Below are positions 22,823-31,724 of a DNA stretch of 46,231 nucleotides, piece by piece; position 1 is the stretch's first letter, and every line of letters begins with the position of its first letter. The notes under the pieces were generated by a model. The model did no database searches, was not told the DNA's origin, and worked only from the letters and a program-made list of their open reading frames with translations. Made by a program: the position numbers and the translations under genes. The DNA is from Pseudolabrys sp. (GTDB lineage: Bacteria > Pseudomonadota > Alphaproteobacteria > Rhizobiales > Xanthobacteraceae), in assembly GCA_019635575.1 (NCBI GenBank), contig JAHBZF010000012.1:1-46231 (forward strand). The letters run 5' to 3'.

Positions 22823-24889
22823 TCAGTCCTTTGTCGCCATGATGCACCCGGTCTTGTCGACCTTGGCGCACCAGCCGGGGAGAATGATGATGGTGGTCTC
22901 GCGTTCCTCGATGATCGCGGGGCCGTCGATGCTCTGGCCCTGTGCCAATTCGCGGCGCGCATAGACCGGCGCCTGCACGTCGTCGCCGTTGAAGCGGGCG
23001 CTACGGGTGCGGATCGGTTTCGCCGGCTGCGCCTTCAGGTCGATCTTGCTGTCGCGCGACGCCAGCGGTCCGGTCGCGACCAGCCGCCACGACACGATCT
23101 CGATGTCCACCTCCGGCAGCCGCAGACTGTAGAGCTTCTCGTATTCCGTCTCGAACACCTCGCGCACCGCGGCGGCGTCGTGCTTCTTGCGCGGATCGGC
23201 GTCGAACCAGGCAGTGACTTCGTTCTGCTGGCCGAAATAGCGCATGTCGGCGCCGAACTTGAAGGTGATCTCGTCCGGCTTGCAGCCGGCGCTGGCGAGG
23301 CCCTTGCGGGCGTCGTCCACCAGCTTGTCGATGATGCCGTCGACGCCATGCCAATCGACCGAGGACAGTCGCGCCAGCGCACCCTGGCTCAGGTCGAGCC
23401 GGGGTGGAGTCACCAGCGTGCCGAAGGCGGACAGCACGCTCGCCAGCGGCGGATAGATCACCATCGGGCTTTCGAGCAGATCGGCGACGTAGCAGGCGTG
23501 CACCGGACCGGCACCGCCGAACGCGAACAGCGGCACGCCGCGATAATCGATGCCACGATCCACCGCATGCGCGCGCGCCGCGGCAGTCATGGATTCGCCG
23601 ACCACGCGATAGATGCCGGCGGCGACGTCGCGCGTCGCGGTGCCGAGCTTCTTGCCGAGTTCGGCCATCTGCTTTTCGGCACCTTTGAGATCGAGCTTCA
23701 TATCGCCGCCGAGGAAGTTGTCGGCGTCGAGATAACCGAGCACGAGATCGGCGTCGGTGACGGTCGGATTGGTGCCGCCGCGGCCGTAAGCGACCGGGCC
23801 GGGCGTCGAGCCGGCGCTCTGCGGGCCGACCTTGAGCAATCCGAGATTGCTGACCGAGGCGATGCTGCCGCCGCCGGCGCCGATCTCGATCATGTCCACC
23901 GAGGGAATGAGGATCGGCAGGCCGCTGCCCGACTTGAAACGATAGATGCGGTCGACCTCGAAGTTGCCGCTCACCAGCGGATGACGATCCTCGATGATGC
24001 AGGCTTTGGCGGTGGTGCCGCCCATGTCGAACGAGAGGAGCCGGTCGAGGCCGAGCACTTCAGCAAAGTAGGCGGCGGCGAGTGCGCCGGCGGCCGGGCC
24101 GGACTCGACCATGCGCACCGGGAAGATCTTCGCGATCTCGACGCCGATCACGCCGCCGTTGCTCAACATGATCAGCGGCTCGTTGCCGAAGCCGCGCTTT
24201 TTCAGGCCGGCGACCAGCGCGTCGAGATAGGGGCCGGTGATCGGTGCCGTATAGGCGTTCATCACCACCGTCGAGGTGCGCGGATATTCGCGAATCTGCG
24301 GTGCCACGTCCGACGAGATCGAGACGTAAAGATTCGGGATACGCTTCTTGAGGATGTCGCGCATCGCCCGCTCGTTGGCGGGATTGAGATAGGCATTGAG
24401 GAACGAGATCGCGACCGAGACGACGCCCTTGGCTTTCAGTTCATCGGCGACCGCTTCGGCCGCTTTGGTGTCGAGTGGCGTGAGCACGGCGCCGGTGGCG
24501 AGCACGCGCTCCTTCACGCCGAAGGTCATGTCGGAGCCGACCAGCGGTTCGGGGAATTCGATCTGCGGATCGAACATTTCGTAGCGATGTTCGTCGCGGA
24601 TCGTCAGGATGTCGCGAAAACCTTCGGTGACCAGCAGCGCGGTGCGTGGACCCTTGCGCTCGATCACCGCGTTGGTGACGACGGTGGTCGCATGCACCAC
24701 CACGTCGGTGACGGCGGCCGGTTTGATGCCGGCCTTGGCCAGCGCGGAATCGACGGCGCGGAAGAAGCCGACGTCGAGCTGTTCGGGGGTCGTCAGCGTT
24801 TTATCGACCCAGGTCTGGCCGCTGTCGCTGCGCAGAACAACGTCGGTGAATGTGCCGCCGATATCGACGGCCAGCGCGTAACTCGGCAT
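22823..24889 (-). CDS. hyuA: Hydantoinase A / oxoprolinase-family subunit (HyuA)
   Basis: A 688-residue ATP-dependent subunit of the ASKHA fold. The phosphate loops are VDIGGTFTDVVL near residue 8 and FDMGGTTAKACI near residue 290, with GGGSIA shortly after. THATTVVTNAVIERKGPRTALL and FGGAGPVHACYVADLLE are diagnostic of the family. Start ATG 24889 follows GGGAG. It is first of the leftward operon (hyuA, hyuB, solute-binding protein), driven by a near-consensus promoter at 24959-24987. Length is slightly below acetophenone carboxylase subunits, but within range for hydantoinases. The substrate is not determined by sequence. It may act on a lactam or ketone product of the divergent dioxygenase operon. 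Confidence 0.92.
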   Translation of the reverse strand: MPSYALAVDIGGTFTDVVLRSDSGQTWVDKTLTTPEQLDVGFFRAVDSALAKAGIKPAAVTDVVVHATTVVTNAVIERKGPRTALLVTEGFRDILTIRDEHRYEMFDPQIEFPEPLVGSDMTFGVKERVLATGAVLTPLDTKAAEAVADELKAKGVVSVAISFLNAYLNPANERAMRDILKKRIPNLYVSISSDVAPQIREYPRTSTVVMNAYTAPITGPYLDALVAGLKKRGFGNEPLIMLSNGGVIGVEIAKIFPVRMVESGPAAGALAAAYFAEVLGLDRLLSFDMGGTTAKACIIEDRHPLVSGNFEVDRIYRFKSGSGLPILIPSVDMIEIGAGGGSIASVSNLGLLKVGPQSAGSTPGPVAYGRGGTNPTVTDADLVLGYLDADNFLGGDMKLDLKGAEKQMAELGKKLGTATRDVAAGIYRVVGESMTAAARAHAVDRGIDYRGVPLFAFGGAGPVHACYVADLLESPMVIYPPLASVLSAFGTLVTPPRLDLSQGALARLSSVDWHGVDGIIDKLVDDARKGLASAGCKPDEITFKFGADMRYFGQQNEVTAWFDADPRKKHDAAAVREVFETEYEKLYSLRLPEVDIEIVSWRLVATGPLASRDSKIDLKAQPAKPIRTRSARFNGDDVQAPVYARRELAQGQSIDGPAIIEERETTIIILPGWCAKVDKTGCIMATKD

Positions 24890-24958
24890 TCGGCTCCCTC
24901 GGGCGTTCCGCGAAAAGCGGTTGTTGTTTCTCAGTGTGGAACAAGGTTTCTTGGTGAG

Positions 24959-24987
24959 ACTATAAAAACAGCGATTTTTCCTGTCAA
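24959..24987 (-). promoter_or_regulatory. Near-consensus promoter of the hyuAB operon
   Basis: On the minus strand TTGACA (24987-24982), 17 bases, TATAGT (24964-24959), about 70 bases before hyuA. Its -35 is 14 bases from the -35 of the rightward promoter. Confidence 0.75.
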
Positions 24988-25001
24988 TTTCGATTCCGTC
25001 A

Positions 25002-25030
25002 TTGACGTTTCCAAAATTCGTTTGTTAGCC
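25002..25030 (+). promoter_or_regulatory. Possible promoter of the ligA operon
   Basis: TTGACG (25002-25007), 17 bases, TTAGCC (25025-25030). The -10 is poor, so an activator (the IclR protein at 29593) may be needed. The bases 24988-25001 between the two -35 boxes are a plausible regulator site. Confidence 0.4.
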
Positions 25031-25130
25031 TGTTCCGTAACAAAGAAGCGTGTCTCGTAAAAATGACATGCTGACAGAGCCCCTCACGGGCCGGCAGGGA
25101 AACCTGCGGGATGGAAGCACAAGGACGGCC

Positions 25131-25511
25131 ATGATGGCAGGCGCTACGTATCGCGATACCCCCATTGCGGGCACTTCGGTCTTCACCGGGGCGCGCTCGC
25201 GGCAGGGCTACCGCATCAACAAGTTCTCCATGTCGCTGACCGATCCGGCCAACCGCGACGCCTTCAAGGCGGACGAGGCCGGCTATATGCGCCGCTTCGG
25301 CATGACCGACGCCGAGATCGATCTGGTGCGCAAGCGCGACTGGAAGGGACTCGTCGCCGCCGGCGGCAATATCTACGTGCTGATCAAGGTCGGCGGCGCG
25401 GTCGGCGAAAACCTCCTGAAGATGGGCGCGCAGATGCGCGGCCAGAGTTTCGATGAATTCATGAAGACGCGGCCGGGCCAGCAGGGCGTCGCCGTGCCGA
25501 GAGATCACTGA
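25131..25511 (+). CDS. ligA: Extradiol dioxygenase small (alpha) subunit, LigA family
   Basis: A 126-residue LigA-family protein that caps the active site of the class III dioxygenase. Its core matches Sphingobium LigA as I recall it: IAGTSVFTGARSRQGYRINKF, then MSLTDPANRDAFKADEAGYMRRFGM, and the GGNIYVL segment. The start ATG 25131 has AAGGA (25121-25125) five bases upstream and gives an N-terminus of LigA-like length. The frame is open upstream to 25050, with an alternative ATG at 25068 lacking a good ribosome site. It is the first gene of the rightward operon and lies 14 bases before ligB. The substrate of the pair is unknown. Confidence 0.9.
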   Translation: MMAGATYRDTPIAGTSVFTGARSRQGYRINKFSMSLTDPANRDAFKADEAGYMRRFGMTDAEIDLVRKRDWKGLVAAGGNIYVLIKVGGAVGENLLKMGAQMRGQSFDEFMKTRPGQQGVAVPRDH

Positions 25512-25525
25512 CGAGGATCACGGAT

Positions 25526-26362
25526 ATGGCACGCATCGTCGGCGGTATCGGCTGTTCGCACGCCCCCTCCATCGCCCATTCGTTCGATCGCGGTCTGCAG
25601 AAAGACCCGATGTGGAAGCCGCTCTATGACGGCTTCGAACCGGCGAAGGAATGGCTGGACAAGCTCAAGCCCGATCTGATCGTCGCGGTCTACAACGACC
25701 ACATGAACCGCTTCTTCTTCGACGCCTATCCGACCTTCGCGCTGGGTGTCGCGGACCGGCATCCGCAGGCCGACGAGGGCTGGGGCAAACGCGATTTCCC
25801 GGATCTGCCCGGCAATGCCGAATTCTCCTGGCATCTGGCGCAAAGCCTCGTCGAAGACGAATTCGATCCGACCATCTGTCAGGAGATGACGGTCGATCAC
25901 GGCATTCTCTCGATCCTGCCACTGCTCACCGACAATCGCTGGCCGGCGCCGCTGGTGCCGCTCGCCGCCAACGTGATCCAGCATCCGCTGCCGACGCCGA
26001 AGCGGTTTTTCCATCTCGGTCAGGCGATCCGCCACGCGGTCGAGACCTATCCGCAAGACCTGCGCGTGCTCGTGGTCGCGACCGGCGGTATGTCGCATCA
26101 ACTACATGGCGACCGCTTCGGCTTCATGAATCCGCAGTGGGACAACGAATTCCTCGACAAGCTCGAATCCGATCCGCAGGCGCTCGTCGCCTTGCGCCAT
26201 CACGACTACATGGAGCGCGGCGGCGCGGAATCGGTCGAGATGATCATGTGGCTCGCCATGCGCTCGGCGCTCGGCGAGAAAGTGCGGCGTATTCACCGCC
26301 ATTATTACGCGCCGATGCTGACCGGATACGGCCTGATCGTATTCGAAGGCGTCGACGGCTGA
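25526..26362 (+). CDS. ligB: Class III extradiol ring-cleavage dioxygenase, LigB family
   Basis: A 278-residue non-haem Fe(II) dioxygenase catalytic subunit that opens a catechol-type ring next to a hydroxyl. The iron ligands are His12 (CSHAPS), His59 (NDHMNRFFFD) and Glu235 (RGGAESVEMIMW); the catalytic base is His191 (GGMSHQL). These align with His12, His61, Glu242 and His195 of Sphingobium LigB. It is shorter than that protein (about 300). With ligA it should form an alpha2beta2 enzyme. Its product would be a semialdehyde or a nitrogen analogue. The adjacent HpaB-like hydroxylase probably generates its dihydroxy substrate. Confidence 0.93.
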   Translation: MARIVGGIGCSHAPSIAHSFDRGLQKDPMWKPLYDGFEPAKEWLDKLKPDLIVAVYNDHMNRFFFDAYPTFALGVADRHPQADEGWGKRDFPDLPGNAEFSWHLAQSLVEDEFDPTICQEMTVDHGILSILPLLTDNRWPAPLVPLAANVIQHPLPTPKRFFHLGQAIRHAVETYPQDLRVLVVATGGMSHQLHGDRFGFMNPQWDNEFLDKLESDPQALVALRHHDYMERGGAESVEMIMWLAMRSALGEKVRRIHRHYYAPMLTGYGLIVFEGVDG

Positions 26363-26384
26363 TCGCATAACATCTGCGGAGAGA

Positions 26385-27899
26385 GTGATGGGTATCCGGA
26401 CCGGCAAGCAATATCTCGAGTCCCTGCGGGACGGCCGCCAGATGTGGATCGACGGCGAACTGGTGACCGATGTCACCACAGACCGCCGCTTTGCCGGCGC
26501 GGCCTACACCATGGCCGAACTCTACGACATGCAGCACCATCAAAACTTGGTCGAGCGCATGACCTATCAGTCGCCGACCAGCGGCGCGCGTGTCGGCCTG
26601 TCGTTCATTCAGCCGAAGAGCATGAACGATCTCGAACGCCGCCGCGACATGGTGAAGACGTGGATGGATTCGACCTGCGGCATGTTCGGCCGCAGCCCGG
26701 ACTTCATGAATATCACGCTGACCGGCTTCGCCTGCGCCAAGGAGGCGTTCGGCCAGAAAGAGCAGAAATACGCCGACAATATCTGGAACTACTATCTCTA
26801 TTGTCGCGAGAACGACATCGCGATGACCCACACGCTGATCAATCCGCAGGTCGACCGCTCCAAGCCGGTCGAGAAGCAGGACAAGGATCTGGCGGCGAAA
26901 GTGGTAAAGGAGACCGATGCCGGCATCGTCGTGCATGGTGCGCGCATGGTATCGACGCTGTGTGCCTATTCCCAAGACCTGCTGGTGATGCCGTCGACCT
27001 ATCTCGCCAACAGCGAGGAGGCGAAGCCCTATGCGTTCGGGTTCGCCGTACCGGTGAATGCGCCCGGTCTGCGCTTCATCTGTCGGCCATCGGTGATCCA
27101 CGGTAATCCCGGCTCGCCGATGGATTATCCGCTGTCGTCGCGTCTCGACGAGACCGACGCCATGGTGATCTTCGACAACGTGCTGATCCCGTGGGAGAAG
27201 GTGTTCATCTATCGCGATGCGGAGATGTGCAACGGTCTGTACAACCGCACCGGCGCGATGCCGCAGATCATGCACCAGTTCAGCACCAAGAACCTGGCCA
27301 AGGCCGAGTTCATGATGGCGCTGGCTTTCTCCATCGCGCGCTCGACCAAGATCGACGCGCACCTGCATGTGCAAGGCATGCTGGCGGAGATGATCCAGTA
27401 TACCGAGTTCGTGCGTGCCTGTTTGCGCGCCAGCGAGGTCGATGCGGCGCCGAATGCCCAAGGCTTCACCACGCCGGCGGCGATGCCGCTGTGGACCGTG
27501 CGCATGATGTTCCCGAAAATGTTCATCCGCATGTGCGAGATCATCCAGATCCTCGGCGCGGGCGGTCTCGTCGCCGTGCCGTCCTACGCGGAACTGGCCG
27601 GCCCGGTCGGCAAGGACGTCGAAACCTACTTCCAGGCGGCGAACGCGGATTCGCGCTACCGCATCAAGCTGTTCCGGCTTGCCTTCGATGCGGCGGTGTC
27701 GTCGTTCTCCGGCCGGCAGCAGCTTTACGAACGCTACTATTCCGGCGATCCTGTGCGGCTTGCGGGAACGCTCTATGAAATCTACGACAAGAACCCCTAT
27801 GTGGACCGGATTTCGGAATTGCTCGATGGTCTTGAAGAACGCCGCGACGATCCGGAAAAGCCGCTGCCGTTCCGGCCGGTGCTGTCGGCGGCCGAATAG
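26385..27899 (+). CDS. FADH2-dependent phenol hydroxylase, HpaB family
   Basis: A 504-residue oxygenase component of a two-component flavin monooxygenase, 4-hydroxyphenylacetate 3-monooxygenase family. It has TGKQYLESLRDGRQMWIDGE at the N-terminus, RSPDFMN, DIAMTHTLINPQ, and a C-terminal helical domain with AGGLVAVPSYAEL. HpaB enzymes use reduced flavin and O2 to add an ortho hydroxyl. The partner reductase is encoded two genes downstream. The start ATG 26385 follows GGAGAGAG. Family members act on 4-hydroxyphenylacetate, chlorophenols, and pyridinols. I leave the substrate open. Its product would be the catecholic substrate for LigAB. Confidence 0.92.
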   Translation: MMGIRTGKQYLESLRDGRQMWIDGELVTDVTTDRRFAGAAYTMAELYDMQHHQNLVERMTYQSPTSGARVGLSFIQPKSMNDLERRRDMVKTWMDSTCGMFGRSPDFMNITLTGFACAKEAFGQKEQKYADNIWNYYLYCRENDIAMTHTLINPQVDRSKPVEKQDKDLAAKVVKETDAGIVVHGARMVSTLCAYSQDLLVMPSTYLANSEEAKPYAFGFAVPVNAPGLRFICRPSVIHGNPGSPMDYPLSSRLDETDAMVIFDNVLIPWEKVFIYRDAEMCNGLYNRTGAMPQIMHQFSTKNLAKAEFMMALAFSIARSTKIDAHLHVQGMLAEMIQYTEFVRACLRASEVDAAPNAQGFTTPAAMPLWTVRMMFPKMFIRMCEIIQILGAGGLVAVPSYAELAGPVGKDVETYFQAANADSRYRIKLFRLAFDAAVSSFSGRQQLYERYYSGDPVRLAGTLYEIYDKNPYVDRISELLDGLEERRDDPEKPLPFRPVLSAAE

Positions 27900-27929
27900 A
27901 CTGATGGCATCGTCGTTCGAGAGTGCTGC

Positions 27930-28988
27930 ATGACCGCGCGCGCCGCTGTTTCGCTCGGCGCCGTCGACCTCAAGTCGCCGCTGATCTGCGGGTCGGGCGA
28001 GCATCTGATGTATGCCCAAGGCATCCGTCAGGCGCTTGCCGCCGGCGCCGCCGCCGTCGTGTCGAAATCGGTCAACGAGAGTGAGGCGGCGCGCCGCCAA
28101 CTCGACCGCACCGATTACGCGTTGCTCGACAGCGAATGGCGCCGTCTGCCGTGGGATTTCAACCCACCCGCCGACGCGAGCCTGTTCTGCCGCTCCGGCC
28201 TCGCGCAGCAGTCGTTCGATGAATGGCTGGCGATGATCGCCCCGCTCGACCGCGAGGCGAAGGCGCAGGATGCCTATGTGATCGCCAGCCTGATCCTCGC
28301 CGATCTCGATCACTGCGTCGCCATGGCGAAGCGGATCGAGGAGGCGGGCCTGCGCATCCTCGAACTCAATATCGGCGCACCGCACGGCAACGAGGCCGCG
28401 CCCGGCGCCATCGTTTTGGAGCGCGACAGCGCCCGCGTGCGCACCATCGTCTCGCGTGTACGCGCGGCGGTGAAGATCCCGCTGTGGATCAAGCTCACCG
28501 GCCAGAGCGAGGATGTCGCCGCGCTCACACTGGCGGCCAAAGAGGCGGGTGCCGATGCGGTGACGGTGATGGGCCGCTTCATCGCTTTCCTGCCGGATAT
28601 CGAGAGCTTCGCGCCGACGCTCGGCACCAATGCCGCGTTCGGCGGCCCGTGGGCCTTGCCGCTCACCTGCCGCTGGCTGGCGCAGTCGCGCCGCGCGGTC
28701 GGTAAATCGTTTCCGCTGCTCGGCACCAATGGCGCGCGCACCGGGCTCGACATTGCCCGCTTCCTGTTGTCGGGCGCGAGCGCGGTGCAGGTCACGTCGG
28801 CGGTGTTCACCGGCGGCTTCGGCGTCATCACGCGGATGCGCGACGATTTCGCCGCCTATCTCGATCGCAAGCAGGTGTCCGCCGCCGATCTGATCGGCCG
28901 TGCCGCCGACCAGCAGGGCAGCTACGCCGAGCAGCAGAGCCGCCCCGGCTATTGGGAGCAGTTCGTGGTGCCGGAGGCGCGCGCATGA
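27930..28988 (+). CDS. Dihydroorotate/dihydropyrimidine dehydrogenase-like FMN protein, catalytic Cys replaced
   Basis: A 352-residue TIM-barrel protein of the dihydroorotate/dihydropyrimidine dehydrogenase family. It has SPLICGSGE near 16, a substrate helix, LELNIGAPHGNE (144-155), VKIPLWIKLTGQS and GASAVQVTSAVFTGGF at the phosphate-binding end. In dihydropyrimidine and class 1B dihydroorotate dehydrogenases the ELN motif is followed by xSCP. Here it is IGAP, so the catalytic cysteine position is Ala150. It may therefore use another base, reduce a different C=C bond, or not act as a redox enzyme. It lies between the HpaB-like gene and the flavin reductase, whose ATG overlaps its TGA. Its role in the pathway is unknown. 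Confidence 0.82.
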   Translation: MTARAAVSLGAVDLKSPLICGSGEHLMYAQGIRQALAAGAAAVVSKSVNESEAARRQLDRTDYALLDSEWRRLPWDFNPPADASLFCRSGLAQQSFDEWLAMIAPLDREAKAQDAYVIASLILADLDHCVAMAKRIEEAGLRILELNIGAPHGNEAAPGAIVLERDSARVRTIVSRVRAAVKIPLWIKLTGQSEDVAALTLAAKEAGADAVTVMGRFIAFLPDIESFAPTLGTNAAFGGPWALPLTCRWLAQSRRAVGKSFPLLGTNGARTGLDIARFLLSGASAVQVTSAVFTGGFGVITRMRDDFAAYLDRKQVSAADLIGRAADQQGSYAEQQSRPGYWEQFVVPEARA

Positions 28989-29593
28989 GCGCAGCCGGAC
29001 AAAAAATCGGACAAGACATCATGCAGGAGCCGGTGGTGTTCGACCGCCGCAGCTTCCGCGATGCGCTGGCGGCCTTCGCCACCGGCGTCACCGTGATCTC
29101 CACCGTGCGCGACAACGGAGAGCGTATCGGCATCACCGCCAATTCGTTCGGCTCGGTATCGCTCGATCCGCCGCTCGTCTTGTTCAGCATCGCGAAGCGG
29201 GCGCACAGTCTCGCGGGCTTTCTCCACGCGCCACGCTTTGCCGTCAGCGTATTGGCCAGCGATCAGGGCGCGGTGTCGAACCGGTTCGCGGTATCGTCCG
29301 GAGAGAAATGGGACGGCACCGACTACAGCATCGCCGAGAACGGCTGCCCGATCATCAATGGCGCGCTGGCGAGCTTCGAATGCGATCGTCACGCGCACCA
29401 CGAGGCCGGCGATCATGTCATCCTGATCGGACTGGTGCGGCGCTTCGAGCGGCTGGCGACCGGCGAGCCGCTCATGTTCTTCCGCGGCAGCTACAGGGCA
29501 CTGGCTCCCAATGCCGAGTTTCCGGATTACGCCGGCAATGAGCCGAAGGTGCTGCCGCCGCTCAACGGTTTCGATCCATGGACGTCCGGCTGA
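28985..29593 (+). CDS. Flavin reductase (HpaC-like)
   Basis: A 202-residue NAD(P)H:flavin oxidoreductase of the split-barrel HpaC/DIM6 family. It has FRDALAAFATGVTVISTV, then ITANSFGSVSLDPPLVLFSI, the flavin-binding core, and GDHVILIGLVRRFE near the C-terminus. It supplies FADH2 or FMNH2 to the HpaB-like oxygenase. ATG 28985 overlaps the previous stop as ATGA; ATG 29021 would also retain the fold. The gene overlaps the IclR gene by one base (TGATG), so the operon is tightly coupled. Confidence 0.9.
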   Translation: MSAAGQKIGQDIMQEPVVFDRRSFRDALAAFATGVTVISTVRDNGERIGITANSFGSVSLDPPLVLFSIAKRAHSLAGFLHAPRFAVSVLASDQGAVSNRFAVSSGEKWDGTDYSIAENGCPIINGALASFECDRHAHHEAGDHVILIGLVRRFERLATGEPLMFFRGSYRALAPNAEFPDYAGNEPKVLPPLNGFDPWTSG

Positions 29594-30504
29594 TGAAACA
29601 GACGGACAAGCCGCGCAAGGAAACGCAGAAGGACGCGCAGAAACCGTCGTCCAAACCGGACGCGAGCGATATCGACGCGGGCGACGAGGATCGTGCCGGC
29701 GGCTCGGGCATGATCCAGTCGGTGGTGATGACCGGGCAGATCATCGAGGCGCTGGCCGCCGCCGGCCAGCCGATGCGGCTCACCGCGCTCGCCAACCAGC
29801 TCGGCGAAGCCAAGGCGAAGATGCATCGCCACCTCTCGACCCTGAAGCATCTCGGCTTCGTCGACCAGGACGCGCAGACCGAATGCTATCGGCTCGGGCC
29901 GAAGCTGGTGCATATCGGCCAGGCGGCGATCGACCAGTTCGATCTGCGCCGGCTCGCCGAACCGTACATGGTGCGGCTGCGCGATCTCACCCATCAGACG
30001 ATCGTCCTCAGCATGCCGGCGAGTGGCGATGCCATCGTCAATGCGGTGGTCGACAGCCCCAATCTGGTGACGATTTCGGTGCGGCTCGGCTATCGCCTGC
30101 CGGCGCATGCCTCCGCGCAGGGACGGGTGACGCTCGCCTTCACGCCGTCCGCGACACAGCAGCGCATCCTTGCGCGCAAGCTCCAGTCGTTCACGCCGCA
30201 CACCATTACCGACGTACCGGCGCTGCGGCAGCGTCTCGCGCGCATTCGTGAGCAGCTTTACGATGTGTCGATGGACGAGACGCTGCTCGGCATCTCCGCC
30301 GTCGCCGCGCCGATCCTCAATTTCGACAACGAACTGGTCGGTGCCATCGCGGTGGTCGGCACCACCCAGTATGTGCACGATCCGGTCGAGCCGGAGCAGT
30401 TGCAGCTTTTGCGCGCCTGTACCAAGGCGATGTCGCTGAAGTTGAACTCGACCGGCTACGAAGGGCTCGGCATTCCGAACATGCGGGAGTTCATTTTCGA
30501 CTGA
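29593..30504 (+). CDS. IclR-family transcriptional regulator
   Basis: A 303-residue regulator with a charged N-terminal tail (about 45 residues), a winged HTH with RLTALANQLGEAKAKMHRHLSTLKHLGFVDQD, and the IclR effector domain (from about 120) with AHASAQGRVTLAF and GISAVAAPILNFDNELVGAIAVVG. The start ATG 29593 overlaps the flavin reductase TGA; ATG 29578 is a five-codon-longer option. IclR proteins commonly activate aromatic catabolic operons in response to the aromatic effector. It lies inside the operon and probably acts on the divergent promoters between hyuA and ligA. No operator is proven. Confidence 0.9.
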   Translation: MKQTDKPRKETQKDAQKPSSKPDASDIDAGDEDRAGGSGMIQSVVMTGQIIEALAAAGQPMRLTALANQLGEAKAKMHRHLSTLKHLGFVDQDAQTECYRLGPKLVHIGQAAIDQFDLRRLAEPYMVRLRDLTHQTIVLSMPASGDAIVNAVVDSPNLVTISVRLGYRLPAHASAQGRVTLAFTPSATQQRILARKLQSFTPHTITDVPALRQRLARIREQLYDVSMDETLLGISAVAAPILNFDNELVGAIAVVGTTQYVHDPVEPEQLQLLRACTKAMSLKLNSTGYEGLGIPNMREFIFD

Positions 30505-30584
30505 TCTCGACGGCCGGCCGGGGGCTTTGCAGACGCCTTCCGGTCGCTCACACTACGAATAATCAATCACAAGGGGGAAGCACC

Positions 30585-31724
30585 ATGTCCTTTAGACTGC
30601 TCACTACAACCGCGGCGCTGGCGCTGTCGGCCGCGCTCGTCGCGCCGGCCGCGGCCCAGGAGACCTACAAGGTCGGCATGGCCGCCGGCCTGACCGGCTA
30701 TGCCGCGACCGTCGATCGCGCCTGGCGTGACGGCGTCGAGGTGGCGATCGGCGTGCTCAACGCCAAGGGCGGCATCGCCGGCAAGAAGATCGAGCTGATC
30801 GTCGAGGACAACAAGTCCGAGCCGCAGGAAGCGGTGACGGTCTATCGCAAGATGATCTCGTCCGACAAAGTGAACGTGTTCGTCAGCGGCTGCGTCTCGG
30901 CCGGCAATTTCGCCGCCGCGCCGCTGATCGTGCGCGCGGAAACGCCGATGGTGCTGTGCTCGATTCTGCCGCAGCAGCCCGATCACGTGAAATGGGCGTT
31001 CACCACCATTCCGCCGCCGCGCTTCGAGGTCGAGACCCGGCTCGAATACATCCAGAAGAAAACGCAGATCAAGAAGATCGGCGTGCTGCATGATCCGTCG
31101 CCTTACGCCAACGCGCAAAAGGCCGCGGCCGAGAAGGAGGCCAAGGATTACGGCCTCGAGATCGTCGGCGTCGAGCAGTACAAGACCGACGATGCCGACC
31201 TCTCGGTGCAGATCCAGAAGATGTATGCGGCCGGCGCGCGCGCGATCCTCAAGATCGGCCTCGGCGGTACCACGCTGACGGCGGCCAAGAACATCAAGCA
31301 GCTCGGCCTCGACATGATCATGCTGACGAGCCTCGAGGACATCGCCGTGTTCCGGCCGGTGGCCGAGGTGCTCGGCGACAAGTTCTTCTTCGTCGCGTCT
31401 CCGGCGCAGGTCTATGACGCGCTGCCGGACAGCGCCCTGAAGAAGGAGATCGGCACGTTCCTCGAGCCGTGGCGCGCCAAGTACAAGGACCGTGACCCGA
31501 ACTGGGCCGGCCGTGGCTGGGACGCGATGACGCTCGTCGCCGCTGCGGTGGCCAAGGCCAAGTCGACCGACGGCGCCAAGCTGCGCGATGCGCTGGAAAC
31601 CATGGACGGCTTCCAGGGTACCACCGGCATCTACCACTTCGCGCCGAACAACCATCAGGGCATCACGGAAAATCCGCTGCTGCTCGCGACCATCGTCAAC
31701 GGCCAGGTCAAAGTGGTGAAGTGA
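30585..31724 (+). CDS. Branched-chain-type ABC solute-binding protein (2)
   Basis: A 379-residue periplasmic binding protein with signal peptide MSFRLLTTTAALALSAALVA cleaved near AAAQ. Motifs include YKVGMAAGLTGYAATVDRAW, AKGGIAGKKIELIVEDNKSEP and YVDP-type second lobe regions. It is distinct from the protein at 19954-21165 (different opening, different length). The start ATG 30585 follows AAGGGGGAAG. It is followed by a Liv permease set with overlapping codons, so it is their cognate binding protein. It likely binds the aromatic substrate of the operon. Confidence 0.9.
   Translation: MSFRLLTTTAALALSAALVAPAAAQETYKVGMAAGLTGYAATVDRAWRDGVEVAIGVLNAKGGIAGKKIELIVEDNKSEPQEAVTVYRKMISSDKVNVFVSGCVSAGNFAAAPLIVRAETPMVLCSILPQQPDHVKWAFTTIPPPRFEVETRLEYIQKKTQIKKIGVLHDPSPYANAQKAAAEKEAKDYGLEIVGVEQYKTDDADLSVQIQKMYAAGARAILKIGLGGTTLTAAKNIKQLGLDMIMLTSLEDIAVFRPVAEVLGDKFFFVASPAQVYDALPDSALKKEIGTFLEPWRAKYKDRDPNWAGRGWDAMTLVAAAVAKAKSTDGAKLRDALETMDGFQGTTGIYHFAPNNHQGITENPLLLATIVNGQVKVVK

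Noticed and set aside
21237-25060. Long plus-strand frames (575 and 626 residues) opposite hyuB and hyuA
   Set aside because: The minus strand shows unmistakable HyuA/HyuB motifs. The plus-strand products are His/Arg/Asp-rich shadows.
24931-25066. Further copies of the TCTCA-N4-TGAKA motif in the hyuA/ligA region (for example TCTCG...TGACA)
   Set aside because: Half-sites and spacing do not match, so I do not include them in the XRE regulon.
25050-25130. Longer LigA N-terminus from 25050 or 25068
   Set aside because: No good ribosome site. ATG 25131 has AAGGA and gives the usual LigA start distance.
26244-28385. 713-residue minus-strand frame opposite the HpaB- and DHOD-like genes
   Set aside because: A third-position GC shadow. 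The plus strand carries clear families with ribosome sites.
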